Made by a program: the position numbers and the translations under genes. Below, piece after piece: positions 31,624 through 39,208 of a DNA stretch of 64,000 nt (the first letter of the stretch is position 1; each line of letters begins with the position of its first letter). The stretch is from Clostridium lentum (lineage in GTDB: Bacteria > Bacillota > Clostridia > Clostridiales > Clostridiaceae), in assembly GCF_014287815.1 (NCBI RefSeq), contig NZ_JACOOQ010000008.1, positions 1-64,000 on the forward strand, read 5' to 3'. A model generated the notes under the pieces. It did not search any database. It saw nothing but the letters and a program-made list of their open reading frames with translations, and was not told the origin of the DNA.

Positions 31624-32853
31624 ATGTTAACTAAAATTATACTAATTATTTTAAGCTTAATTTTAATAGGATTCTTAGCACATTTTAGCGGAAAGCTAGC
31701 TGAAAAATTAAAATTACCTTCTCTTATAGGCATGATTCTTATTGGAATGATTATAGGTCCTTCTTTTCTTAATCTTGTGCCAAAAGCAACTTTAAATATA
31801 GCTCCTACATTAAAGGATATTGCCTTAGTTACTGTACTTTTCATTGGCGGACTTGGCATAAGCTTAAAGCAAATGAAGCAAATTGGACGCCCTGCAATAT
31901 TATTAAGTGTTGTTCCTGCCACATTAGAAGGATTGACCATTGCTTTTTTAGCAACCATATTTTTAAAATTCACCTTTGTACAAGGTGCCATACTTGGATT
32001 TATTATTGCAGCTGTAAGTCCAGCTGTTTTAGTTCCTTCCATGGTAGATTTGATAAATAGAAAAATAGGACAGGATAAAGCTATTCCTCAAATGCTTTTA
32101 GTTGGAGCATCTGCTGATGACACTGTAGCCATAACACTGTTTACTACTTTTATCAGCATTTATTTTGCAGGTATAAATGGTGAATCTGTTTCTATTATTA
32201 ATGAACTTATTTCTATTCCTTTAACTATTATTATCAGTATTTTTATTGGCTGGATTTTATCATTAGCCACTAAAGCCTTATTAAAAAATATTAATTCACA
32301 AAACATAAGAGTATTATCCACATTTTCTCTTTGTCTTTTAATAAGATTTGTGGAAAACTATTTTCATTTAGGAGGTTTTAATTCATTATTAACAATTATG
32401 ATTTATGGTTTCTTTTTAAGAACATATTTAGGTGATACTGCTAAGAATATACAAGATAAAATTAATGTTGTATGGAAGTACGGCAAACTATATCTCTTTG
32501 CTTTTGTAGGAATGGCCATAAACCCTACTTTAGTAGGTGAATATATCTGGATTGGAGTTATTATGCTTATGATTTCCTTAAGTATTCGCTCCATAGGTGT
32601 CCTTATTTCATTGATAGGTACAAATTTAAGTATAAAAGAAAGAATCTTTTGTGTAGTAGCTTATCTTCCTAAAGCAACTGTTCAATCTGCCAAAGCTGGT
32701 ATTCCACTACAAATGGGTATAGCTGGTGGAGAAATAATGCAAGCTTTAGCCATATTAAGCGTATTAATTACAGCTCCTATAGGCGCCATTGGAATAAAAC
32801 TTACTTCACCTAGATTTTTATCTCAAGGTTATTCTGGAGAATTATCAGCTTAA
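31624..32853 (+). CDS. CPA-family cation/proton antiporter under fluoride control
   Basis: This 409-residue membrane protein has about 12 hydrophobic segments. The conserved transport core AAVSPAVLVPSM is followed by the acidic pair GASADDTVAITLF, as in NhaP/CPA1-CPA2 proteins. The ATG at 31624 has GGAGG at ideal spacing, whereas the upstream in-frame ATG lies inside the terminator stem of the leader. Fluoride riboswitches are known to precede crcB, CLC-F and some Na+/H+ antiporters, so this protein probably helps cells survive fluoride or the accompanying acid and ion stress. Whether it moves Na+, K+ or fluoride itself cannot be read from sequence. Confidence 0.85.
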   Translation: MLTKIILIILSLILIGFLAHFSGKLAEKLKLPSLIGMILIGMIIGPSFLNLVPKATLNIAPTLKDIALVTVLFIGGLGISLKQMKQIGRPAILLSVVPATLEGLTIAFLATIFLKFTFVQGAILGFIIAAVSPAVLVPSMVDLINRKIGQDKAIPQMLLVGASADDTVAITLFTTFISIYFAGINGESVSIINELISIPLTIIISIFIGWILSLATKALLKNINSQNIRVLSTFSLCLLIRFVENYFHLGGFNSLLTIMIYGFFLRTYLGDTAKNIQDKINVVWKYGKLYLFAFVGMAINPTLVGEYIWIGVIMLMISLSIRSIGVLISLIGTNLSIKERIFCVVAYLPKATVQSAKAGIPLQMGIAGGEIMQALAILSVLITAPIGAIGIKLTSPRFLSQGYSGELSA

Positions 32854-32861
32854 TAAATAAA

Positions 32862-32900
32862 ATAAGATATGGTCATAGAAAAATCTATGTCCATATCCTA
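32862..32900. terminator. Bidirectional terminator between the antiporter and the Rpn remnant
   Basis: AGATATGG-CATAGA pairs with TCTATG-CCATATCC around a four-base loop. T-rich stretches follow on both strands, serving the plus-strand antiporter and the minus-strand remnant. Confidence 0.75.
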
Positions 32901-33239
32901 TTTCTTATTCTCATATTCTTTTCTAAGCTGCTTTACTTCTTCTAATGATAAATCACATTTTTTTGCAATCATTTGGTCATTTAATACATCTAGTAAATTT
33001 CTTGCTATTTCTCTTTGTTTTTCAATTTTTCCTTCTTCAATTCCTTCATTAAATATCTTTTGCCCTAATGGTGACATACGTATCTTCCTTCCTAATTCAT
33101 CACTAATTTCAATATTAAATTTTAATGCCAATGATAATAAAATAGTTTGACATTGGTTTTTCACATCTTTATCACTAATATCTGTACTTAACTCTAGTGC
33201 AGACTCTATTACTTTATCTTTACTAATTTTACTATCCAT
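32898..33239 (-). pseudogene. C-terminal remnant of an Rpn-family (PD-(D/E)XK) nuclease/transposase-like gene
   Basis: The 113-residue open frame has the tail typical of Rpn recombination-promoting nucleases: a helical segment, the repeated G-x-x-E-G block (NEGIEEGKIEKQ) and the ending LSLEEVKQLRKEYENKK-like helix (CDLSLEEVKQLRK). The frame continues upstream past the ATG for about 17 further codons and is then closed by a TGA. No ribosome binding site precedes the ATG at 33239. The N-terminal nuclease domain is missing. It lies next to the defence island and is probably debris from an earlier insertion. Confidence 0.65.
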
Positions 33240-33401
33240 TAATGAAGTAAATTCTAACCATGCAATATCAGTTAATGTAAGTTCTTTTCATAAAACTAAT
33301 TTTTCTTAGAATTATTGTTGCTATATTTTCTAATAATTATAGTTAATAATTTAATATTAATGCTATTTTTAATTCTTTAATTAACAAAATCATTGCTATT
33401 A

Positions 33402-33509
33402 TCAATAAAATAATAAAGAAGATGGTATATTCTTATAATCTAAAATTACACCAACTATTATGGCTACTATAATTCCTTCGCAAACAAAATTCTTAATTGT
33501 TTTTATCAT
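33402..33509 (-). CDS. Possible 35-residue membrane peptide
   Basis: A short frame from ATG 33509 to TGA 33402 encodes a basic start (MIKTIKNF), a hydrophobic stretch (GIIVAIIVGVIL) and a polar tail. An AGGGGATTAGG sequence lies just before the start. Similar single-helix peptides occur as small regulators or type I toxins, but I see no antisense RNA or family match. It follows the YgjP-like gene on the same strand. The surrounding 33240-33551 interval holds nothing else recognisable. Confidence 0.35.
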   Translation of the reverse strand: MIKTIKNFVCEGIIVAIIVGVILDYKNIPSSLLFY

Positions 33510-33551
33510 AAAATCCTAATCCCCTTCTGTAATCTTTAGATTTATATTTAA

Positions 33552-34268
33552 TTATAAATCCATTTTTATCCCATAATCCCTAAGCCATTCTTTTCTTACT
33601 TCATAATCAGCCATTACAGAAGAAACTAAATCCCAAAACTCTTGTGAATGATTCATATAATACATATGACACATCTCATGAACAATTATATAATCAAGAG
33701 CTGTAGATTTAGCCATTACACATCTCCAATTAAATAAAAGTTCATTATTAGAAGTGCAACTAGCCCATCTTTTCTTTTGTTCTTTAACCTTTATGGCACT
33801 TGGCTTTTTATTGAAGAACTTCTGATAATATTTAATTCTTTTCTTTACCTGTTCATCAGTTTTTTCCCTATACCAAGCTTCCATGGCTTTTTTTATTAAT
33901 TCATCATTCTTTTCTTTAACATAAACATGAAATTTTCCTCTAAATAATTTAACACTTGATCCATTCTGTAAATTTTCATCTACATGAATTTGTAGAGAGT
34001 AATTTCTTCCTAAATACATAAAAGATTCTCCATTAACAAATTCTCTATTAACTCTTTTACTTTCAATATTTCTAAATTCAAAAAGTTTTTGAATTATCCA
34101 AGCTCCTTTTGATTTAACAGCTCCTTTGATCTCTTGCTCACTAGTACCTACTGGAGCCACCACATTAATACTCTTAGGTGGCTCAACAGAAATACTCATT
34201 GTTTTTCTATTCTTAAATTCAACATTGAATTCTATATTTTTAGTTCCGTACTTAACACTGTACTTCAT
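33552..34268 (-). CDS. YgjP-like zinc metallopeptidase (DUF45) linked to type I R-M
   Basis: This 238-residue protein carries the zincin motif IIVHEMCHMYYMNHSQEFW, HExxH with a downstream His and Glu. Before it is the family's QKKRWASCTSNNELLFNWR strand, split here as KKRWASC and NNELLFNWR. Proteins of this family are frequently encoded beside hsdR in type I restriction loci, though their role there is not established. It starts 15 bp after hsdR, with AGAGG before the ATG, so it is the last gene of the hsdR transcript. Confidence 0.85.
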   Translation of the reverse strand: MKYSVKYGTKNIEFNVEFKNRKTMSISVEPPKSINVVAPVGTSEQEIKGAVKSKGAWIIQKLFEFRNIESKRVNREFVNGESFMYLGRNYSLQIHVDENLQNGSSVKLFRGKFHVYVKEKNDELIKKAMEAWYREKTDEQVKKRIKYYQKFFNKKPSAIKVKEQKKRWASCTSNNELLFNWRCVMAKSTALDYIIVHEMCHMYYMNHSQEFWDLVSSVMADYEVRKEWLRDYGIKMDL

Positions 34269-34283
34269 ATTTTTATCGCCTCT

Positions 34284-37200
34284 TTAATTTAATACATCAA
34301 AATGTATCTTAGCTAAATTTAATAATGGTTCCATTATCTTTTCCCTAACATCTCTAGGAATTCTCTTAGCATACTTCTTAATTATCATAAGCTTAATAGC
34401 TCTTTGAATATCATTAGTTTTACTTTGATTAGTTACCCAATCAATAACATAATTATCTTTAACTACAGCTTTGACATCTTTCGCTATTTCCTTGGAAATT
34501 TCCATTGTTTCATCGCTAATATATGTTGCCTCTTCTTCTTTAAGTTTAAATTCATTTGCATCATCTTCTAAATACTTTCTAATAACTTCAAAGAAAGCAA
34601 ACTCCTTTTCATCAAGTCCTAAATCATTAGCTTTATTAGAAGCTCCTGTTTCAACATCATTTTTAATAAACTCTTCTAGTTGCTTCTTTCTTGCAATCCA
34701 GTCATTTTTAGTTTCATCCAAAATTCTTTGAAGTCTTTCAAATAAGGATTCATAGTAAACTGGATTCTCTTTTATTTTTACATTAATAATATGCTTTATA
34801 GCATGTTCCATAGCTGATGCTTGTGCTTCATCTGATTTTAGAGTATTTACTTTGGCTTTAAAATTATCTTCAAATAAAGTTATAGGTTCAATCCATCCCC
34901 TAACTCCAAGAGATTTTAAGTGATTTTCAATTATTTCTCTTACCTTTTCACCACAATCTGAAATATCTATAGAATCACTTGGATTGAACTTAGCTTTTGC
35001 AGCAGCTCTAATATAAGAAAGCCATCTTAAATCATTTAAAATATCTGTATCTACATGAGCAGGTAATAAACTTTCTACTGCTCCAGAAAACTTTTTGTAC
35101 ATAAGCTCAAATTCCGCCCTTTTATCATCTGGTTCAATTTTATTAACTAACTCATCTAAATTGTTTTTATTTATACCTCTGAACATAGACATTATAGCCT
35201 CTCTATAAGAAAGCATTTCATTATATAAATCATCTAATGATTCCATAGGCTTACCTAAATCTTCTTTATCAAAAATAGCTAATGCTTCTTCTAAGAAGTT
35301 GGAAATACCATAATAATCAACAACATATCCACATTGTTTTATAATGTTTTCTTTTGTGGTCTTTCCACTTTCTAAAGTTACCTCTACTTCTCTAGTACAA
35401 GTTCTATTAACTCTAGCTATAGCTTGAAGTAATGTGTGCTCCTTAAGTGGTCTATCTATATACATAACTTGCTCAATTGGAGCATCAAAACCAGTTAAAA
35501 GCATATCCTTTACTATTAAGAAACAAAGTTTATCTTTATTTATAGGTTGCTTAAATCTATTAATTAGATTTTCTTGCTCTGTTTTAGTAGTAAAATGCTT
35601 CTTTAAGTGTGGTAAATCATTATTATCTCCTGAGAATATTATTTTAGCTTCAAAATCTTGACCTAATATTTCAGGCATATGTTTGTTTAAGGCCTCATAA
35701 TACTTAACACAAGCATCTCTTGATACACATACTATTTGAGCCTTAAATCCATTAGGAAGTATTTGATCCTTATAATGATTAAGTAAATCTACTACTATAT
35801 CATTAATTCTGTCTTCACTTTCAACTACAGTTTTTTTAGTTCCATACTTAGCCTTTATAGCTTCCTTTTCCTCTTCAGTTCTATCGCTAAAAGCTTGGTC
35901 AAATAACTCTTCTAAAGAATCTCCTACTACTTGTAAATCTGGTCTTCTTCCTTCATAAACAATTTTAACTGTAGCTCCATCTTCAACTGCACTTTTAATA
36001 GAATACTTATCTATATACCCACCAAAGGTTCTTGGTGTTGATTTATCTTCTTTATCTATTGGAGTACCTGTAAATCCTATAAAGACAGCATTGGGTAATG
36101 CAGTTCTCATATTAGCTGCCGTATCTTTATATTGACTTCTATGAGCCTCATCAGATAGTACAATAACATTTTGTTTTGTACTTAAAAGAGGATAATCTAT
36201 AGCATATTTTTGTTTAATCTTTTTACCTTCAAATAATACTTCTCTTTCTTCAGTTTCATTTTGGAACTTCTGTATTGTTGTCATTATTATTTGTGGTTGT
36301 GGATTAGATAATAGCTTCTTCATAATATCAATTTTATCTGCTCTAACCGGAGTAGTTATTTTAGATAAAGTTCTATCAAAAGTAGCATAAATTTGCTTAT
36401 CTAAATCTATTCTATCTGTAACTACAACTATCGTAGAATCAGTTAATCCTGTAGTTCTCTTAATTTTTCTAGCTAAGAAAACCATAGTTAAAGATTTACC
36501 TGAACCTTGAGTATGCCAAACAACTCCACCTCTAGTAAGCTTATCTTTTCCATTAACAATTCTATCTATAGCTTTATTAACAGCTCTAAACTGTTGATAT
36601 CTACAGACTTTTTTAATAACAGTTCCATTATCAGCTTCAAAAACAATAAAATTTCTCATTAAATCAAGCAAATTTTTCTTTTCTAAAAATCCTTGAATAA
36701 AAACATTTTGTCCACAATCTTTGTAGTTTTCTATTTCTTCTTTTTTAAATGGATATGGGTCCTTCCATTGAGAATAATGATTATATTTTGAACTTATTGT
36801 TCCAACATAAGCATTATATCTATTTAAAATTCCAGTAAAGAAGTTAGTATAAAATAATCTTGGAGCTCCTTCACCTAAAGCTTCATCTCTAACATTCATA
36901 TATCTTCTTAATTGTTCAAAAGCTTGTTTTTTTCCAATGCTCTCATTATTTCCTTTTTCTAAGAAAGGAGATTTAGCTTCTAAAACAACTACAGGAATAC
37001 CATTTATGAAAATAACTATATCAAGGAAAATAGATTTTCCACTTAAAGTTTGAACTTCAAATTGACGAACAACTAAAAAGTCATTGTTATCAACATTATC
37101 CCAATCTATAAAATGAACTGTATGATGCTTCTTTTGACCATCCCCATGTAAATCCTGCTCTACAGTAAAAGTTAAATCTACAAGAGCATCATAAATCTTT

Positions 37201-37469
37201 TCGTTTATCTCTAATAAACCTGTTCCTAAACTATCAGCTCTACTAATATATCTTATTGCTCTATCTAAATTATCTTCATTCATCCAAGGATTAAGCTTTC
37301 TTAATGAAGCTTTTAATCTTTTAGATAATACAACATCAGCTAAAGAGTCTCTTTCTCCACTTATAGAAGTTAATTCTTTTCCATGAATAAAGTTATAGCC
37401 TAATTTATTCTCTAAATATTCAATTGCTGGTAGCTCTACTAAGGTTTCTTCATTTCCTAAGTACGACAT
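34284..37469 (-). CDS. hsdR: Type I restriction enzyme, restriction/translocation subunit
   Basis: This 1061-residue subunit cuts and translocates unmodified DNA as part of the HsdR2M2S complex. The N-terminal nuclease domain shows the PD-(D/E)XK core (FLDIVIFINGIPVVVLEAKSP). Two helicase lobes follow with Walker A HTQGSGKSLTM, DEAH box LSDEAHRSQY, motif III GFTGTPID and the later QAIARVNRT arginine-finger block. The C-terminal helical region is complete. GGGGGA precedes the ATG. It is separated from hsdS by the SIR2 and Argonaute genes, although in simple systems hsdR lies next to hsdMS. Confidence 0.95.
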   Translation of the reverse strand: MSYLGNEETLVELPAIEYLENKLGYNFIHGKELTSISGERDSLADVVLSKRLKASLRKLNPWMNEDNLDRAIRYISRADSLGTGLLEINEKIYDALVDLTFTVEQDLHGDGQKKHHTVHFIDWDNVDNNDFLVVRQFEVQTLSGKSIFLDIVIFINGIPVVVLEAKSPFLEKGNNESIGKKQAFEQLRRYMNVRDEALGEGAPRLFYTNFFTGILNRYNAYVGTISSKYNHYSQWKDPYPFKKEEIENYKDCGQNVFIQGFLEKKNLLDLMRNFIVFEADNGTVIKKVCRYQQFRAVNKAIDRIVNGKDKLTRGGVVWHTQGSGKSLTMVFLARKIKRTTGLTDSTIVVVTDRIDLDKQIYATFDRTLSKITTPVRADKIDIMKKLLSNPQPQIIMTTIQKFQNETEEREVLFEGKKIKQKYAIDYPLLSTKQNVIVLSDEAHRSQYKDTAANMRTALPNAVFIGFTGTPIDKEDKSTPRTFGGYIDKYSIKSAVEDGATVKIVYEGRRPDLQVVGDSLEELFDQAFSDRTEEEKEAIKAKYGTKKTVVESEDRINDIVVDLLNHYKDQILPNGFKAQIVCVSRDACVKYYEALNKHMPEILGQDFEAKIIFSGDNNDLPHLKKHFTTKTEQENLINRFKQPINKDKLCFLIVKDMLLTGFDAPIEQVMYIDRPLKEHTLLQAIARVNRTCTREVEVTLESGKTTKENIIKQCGYVVDYYGISNFLEEALAIFDKEDLGKPMESLDDLYNEMLSYREAIMSMFRGINKNNLDELVNKIEPDDKRAEFELMYKKFSGAVESLLPAHVDTDILNDLRWLSYIRAAAKAKFNPSDSIDISDCGEKVREIIENHLKSLGVRGWIEPITLFEDNFKAKVNTLKSDEAQASAMEHAIKHIINVKIKENPVYYESLFERLQRILDETKNDWIARKKQLEEFIKNDVETGASNKANDLGLDEKEFAFFEVIRKYLEDDANEFKLKEEEATYISDETMEISKEIAKDVKAVVKDNYVIDWVTNQSKTNDIQRAIKLMIIKKYAKRIPRDVREKIMEPLLNLAKIHFDVLN

Positions 37470-37603
37470 GCCAATCCCCCTAATTTCTATTGCTTTTTTT
37501 CAAATTTAATGTATAATTTAATTATAATTGCATATGTAATAAATAGTGCATATTTTATTGGTGATTTCGCTAATAAAATATAGTACTTTTTACTGATCGT
37601 TAT

Positions 37604-37657
37604 AAAGGGTCCTAATTTAGGTAAGTGAATGTTCCTTGCTTAAATTAGGGCTCTTTA
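37604..37657 (-). terminator. Terminator between the SIR2 gene and hsdR
   Basis: AAAGAGCCCTAATTTAAGCA pairs with a TTACCTAAATTAGG-ACCCTTT arm in a long, slightly bulged hairpin. It begins 3 bp after the SIR2 stop. hsdR therefore probably has its own promoter in 37470-37603. Confidence 0.7.
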
Positions 37658-37659
37658 AT

Positions 37660-39069
37660 TTATTTGTAATACTTTATCCAGTCATAAATTCTTATTAATC
37701 GCTTTAAATTTGTTCTATCACTCTGTTTCCCTTCTGTACTTAATAACTTTGGATATTCTGTTAATATATACTGTAAAAATTCACTCAATTCTTCTATAAA
37801 TATTTTATCTTTATTAAGTAGAGGTATATATTCTAAACACCTCATATCACCATAATCTTTTCTTAAATCTTTTATAGTAAACTCTCCTAAATTTAAACTC
37901 TCTCTTCTTTCCTTTAATGTTTTATTTAAAAAATCATCAAATTCTGTTTTTATTGACTGGCTTACTATACTAGGTAAAACTCCATTAAATTCTTTAATAT
38001 ATTTGTATATTGGAATGCTTTTACTATGCTGTTTAAGCAAATTAGGTAGACTTGTTTCAACTATCATTTGTGGATTTATATCCTTATGATTAAATACTAT
38101 ATCATTATAAATTTCTTCTGCACTAAATGTTTCATATCCCTTTTTACCTAATTCTGAAAGTATACCAACACCTAATACAACTTCAATATCTTCTAATTTA
38201 TCATCTTCTGTTAATCCTACAACTTTCATTTTCTCTGTTGCTTCATTAGTTAAAACTAATTCATATATATCTTGTTTAAGTTTTCTTAATATGGGAGCAG
38301 AATATTTAGCTTTATTTTCTAGCATAGCTTCATATAATGCTTCAAATCTATTTAATTTAATTTTAGTCATTTCAATTACTTTTCCATCATCAAAGCTCAA
38401 TGTATGAGATGATATTTCACTTTCATCATTAGAACTCCATTCAATGAATATTAATCTTTTCTTTAACTTTTTTAAATTTTCTTTAGATAAGCATCTAACT
38501 ATAGATTTTAATATATTTCTAATATTTTCATCTTCTATAGAGTACCCCATAAATACTATTGGATGTTCTAAAAATAGAGTAAGTATCTTAGATGCTAAGT
38601 ATGCATTTTTATCATCAAACTCTTTATAGTCCTCTTCATTTATTACTATTGAAGATGGATTTGTACAACATCCATGTATTTTATATATTTCACCAACACC
38701 TTGTAGTTGTGAAAAAATTAATTCTTCTTGTCCTATATATGTTTTATATCCTAGTAAAATATTTTCTAATAACAAATCATAATTAGTAGTTATAACCCCT
38801 GCAATACTCTTTTTACCAACTTTTTTTAATAACTCAAGTTCACTTTTTTGATCTTCTACAAAATTTAAACTATTATCCTTTATATATTTTGCTATTTCTA
38901 TCTTAATAGGTGATACTTTATTTTTAATATCATCTCTATATTCTTCTCTTACTTCTTTGAATTTATCATCAATAAACCATTTCTTTGAAAAATCATTTCC
39001 TATTAACTCAGCAATTTTTTGATATAATCCAACTTGAATTGTAGACGACTCAGCCATACTATTGTACAT
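37660..39069 (-). CDS. SIR2-domain protein beside Argonaute; 5' end possibly frameshifted
   Basis: The first 200 residues show a SIR2-like NAD-binding core: GVITTNYDLLLE (Asn96 and Asp98), EIYKIHGCC (His132) and VFMGYSIEDENI (Tyr176, Asp180). Defence proteins with this fold hydrolyse NAD+ to stop infected cells. The usual glycine-rich GAGxS loop at the N-terminus is not visible. The C-terminal 250 residues have no domain I recognise. A good AGGAG-ATG (at 39097) lies 28 nt upstream but in another frame, and closes after eight codons; removing one T from ATATTTGAA would join it to this frame. ATG 39069 itself lacks a ribosome binding site. It follows the Argonaute gene after a terminator. Confidence 0.75.
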   Translation of the reverse strand: MYNSMAESSTIQVGLYQKIAELIGNDFSKKWFIDDKFKEVREEYRDDIKNKVSPIKIEIAKYIKDNSLNFVEDQKSELELLKKVGKKSIAGVITTNYDLLLENILLGYKTYIGQEELIFSQLQGVGEIYKIHGCCTNPSSIVINEEDYKEFDDKNAYLASKILTLFLEHPIVFMGYSIEDENIRNILKSIVRCLSKENLKKLKKRLIFIEWSSNDESEISSHTLSFDDGKVIEMTKIKLNRFEALYEAMLENKAKYSAPILRKLKQDIYELVLTNEATEKMKVVGLTEDDKLEDIEVVLGVGILSELGKKGYETFSAEEIYNDIVFNHKDINPQMIVETSLPNLLKQHSKSIPIYKYIKEFNGVLPSIVSQSIKTEFDDFLNKTLKERRESLNLGEFTIKDLRKDYGDMRCLEYIPLLNKDKIFIEELSEFLQYILTEYPKLLSTEGKQSDRTNLKRLIRIYDWIKYYK

Positions 39070-39173
39070 TTCAAATATCTTTTATTTTATTTTTCATAAA
39101 AATTTCTCCTATAAATAAAGTTATTATCTCAATTATATACTATTTTAAAAACTATTAATCTTCTATTTAATAT

Positions 39174-39203
39174 TAAAAAGCCACAGATTTGTCTGTGACT
39201 CTT
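39174..39203 (-). terminator. Terminator after the Argonaute gene
   Basis: AGTCACAGA pairs with TCTGTGGCT around CAAA, followed by TTTTAATA on the minus strand. It lies 6 bp after the Argonaute stop codon and separates it from the SIR2 gene. Confidence 0.85.
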
Positions 39204-39208
39204 TCATA

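Noticed and set aside
31449..32042. A 197-residue minus-strand frame over the fluoride-controlled antiporter
   Set aside because: It lies opposite an unmistakable membrane transporter with promoter, riboswitch and ribosome binding site, and its translation resembles no protein family.
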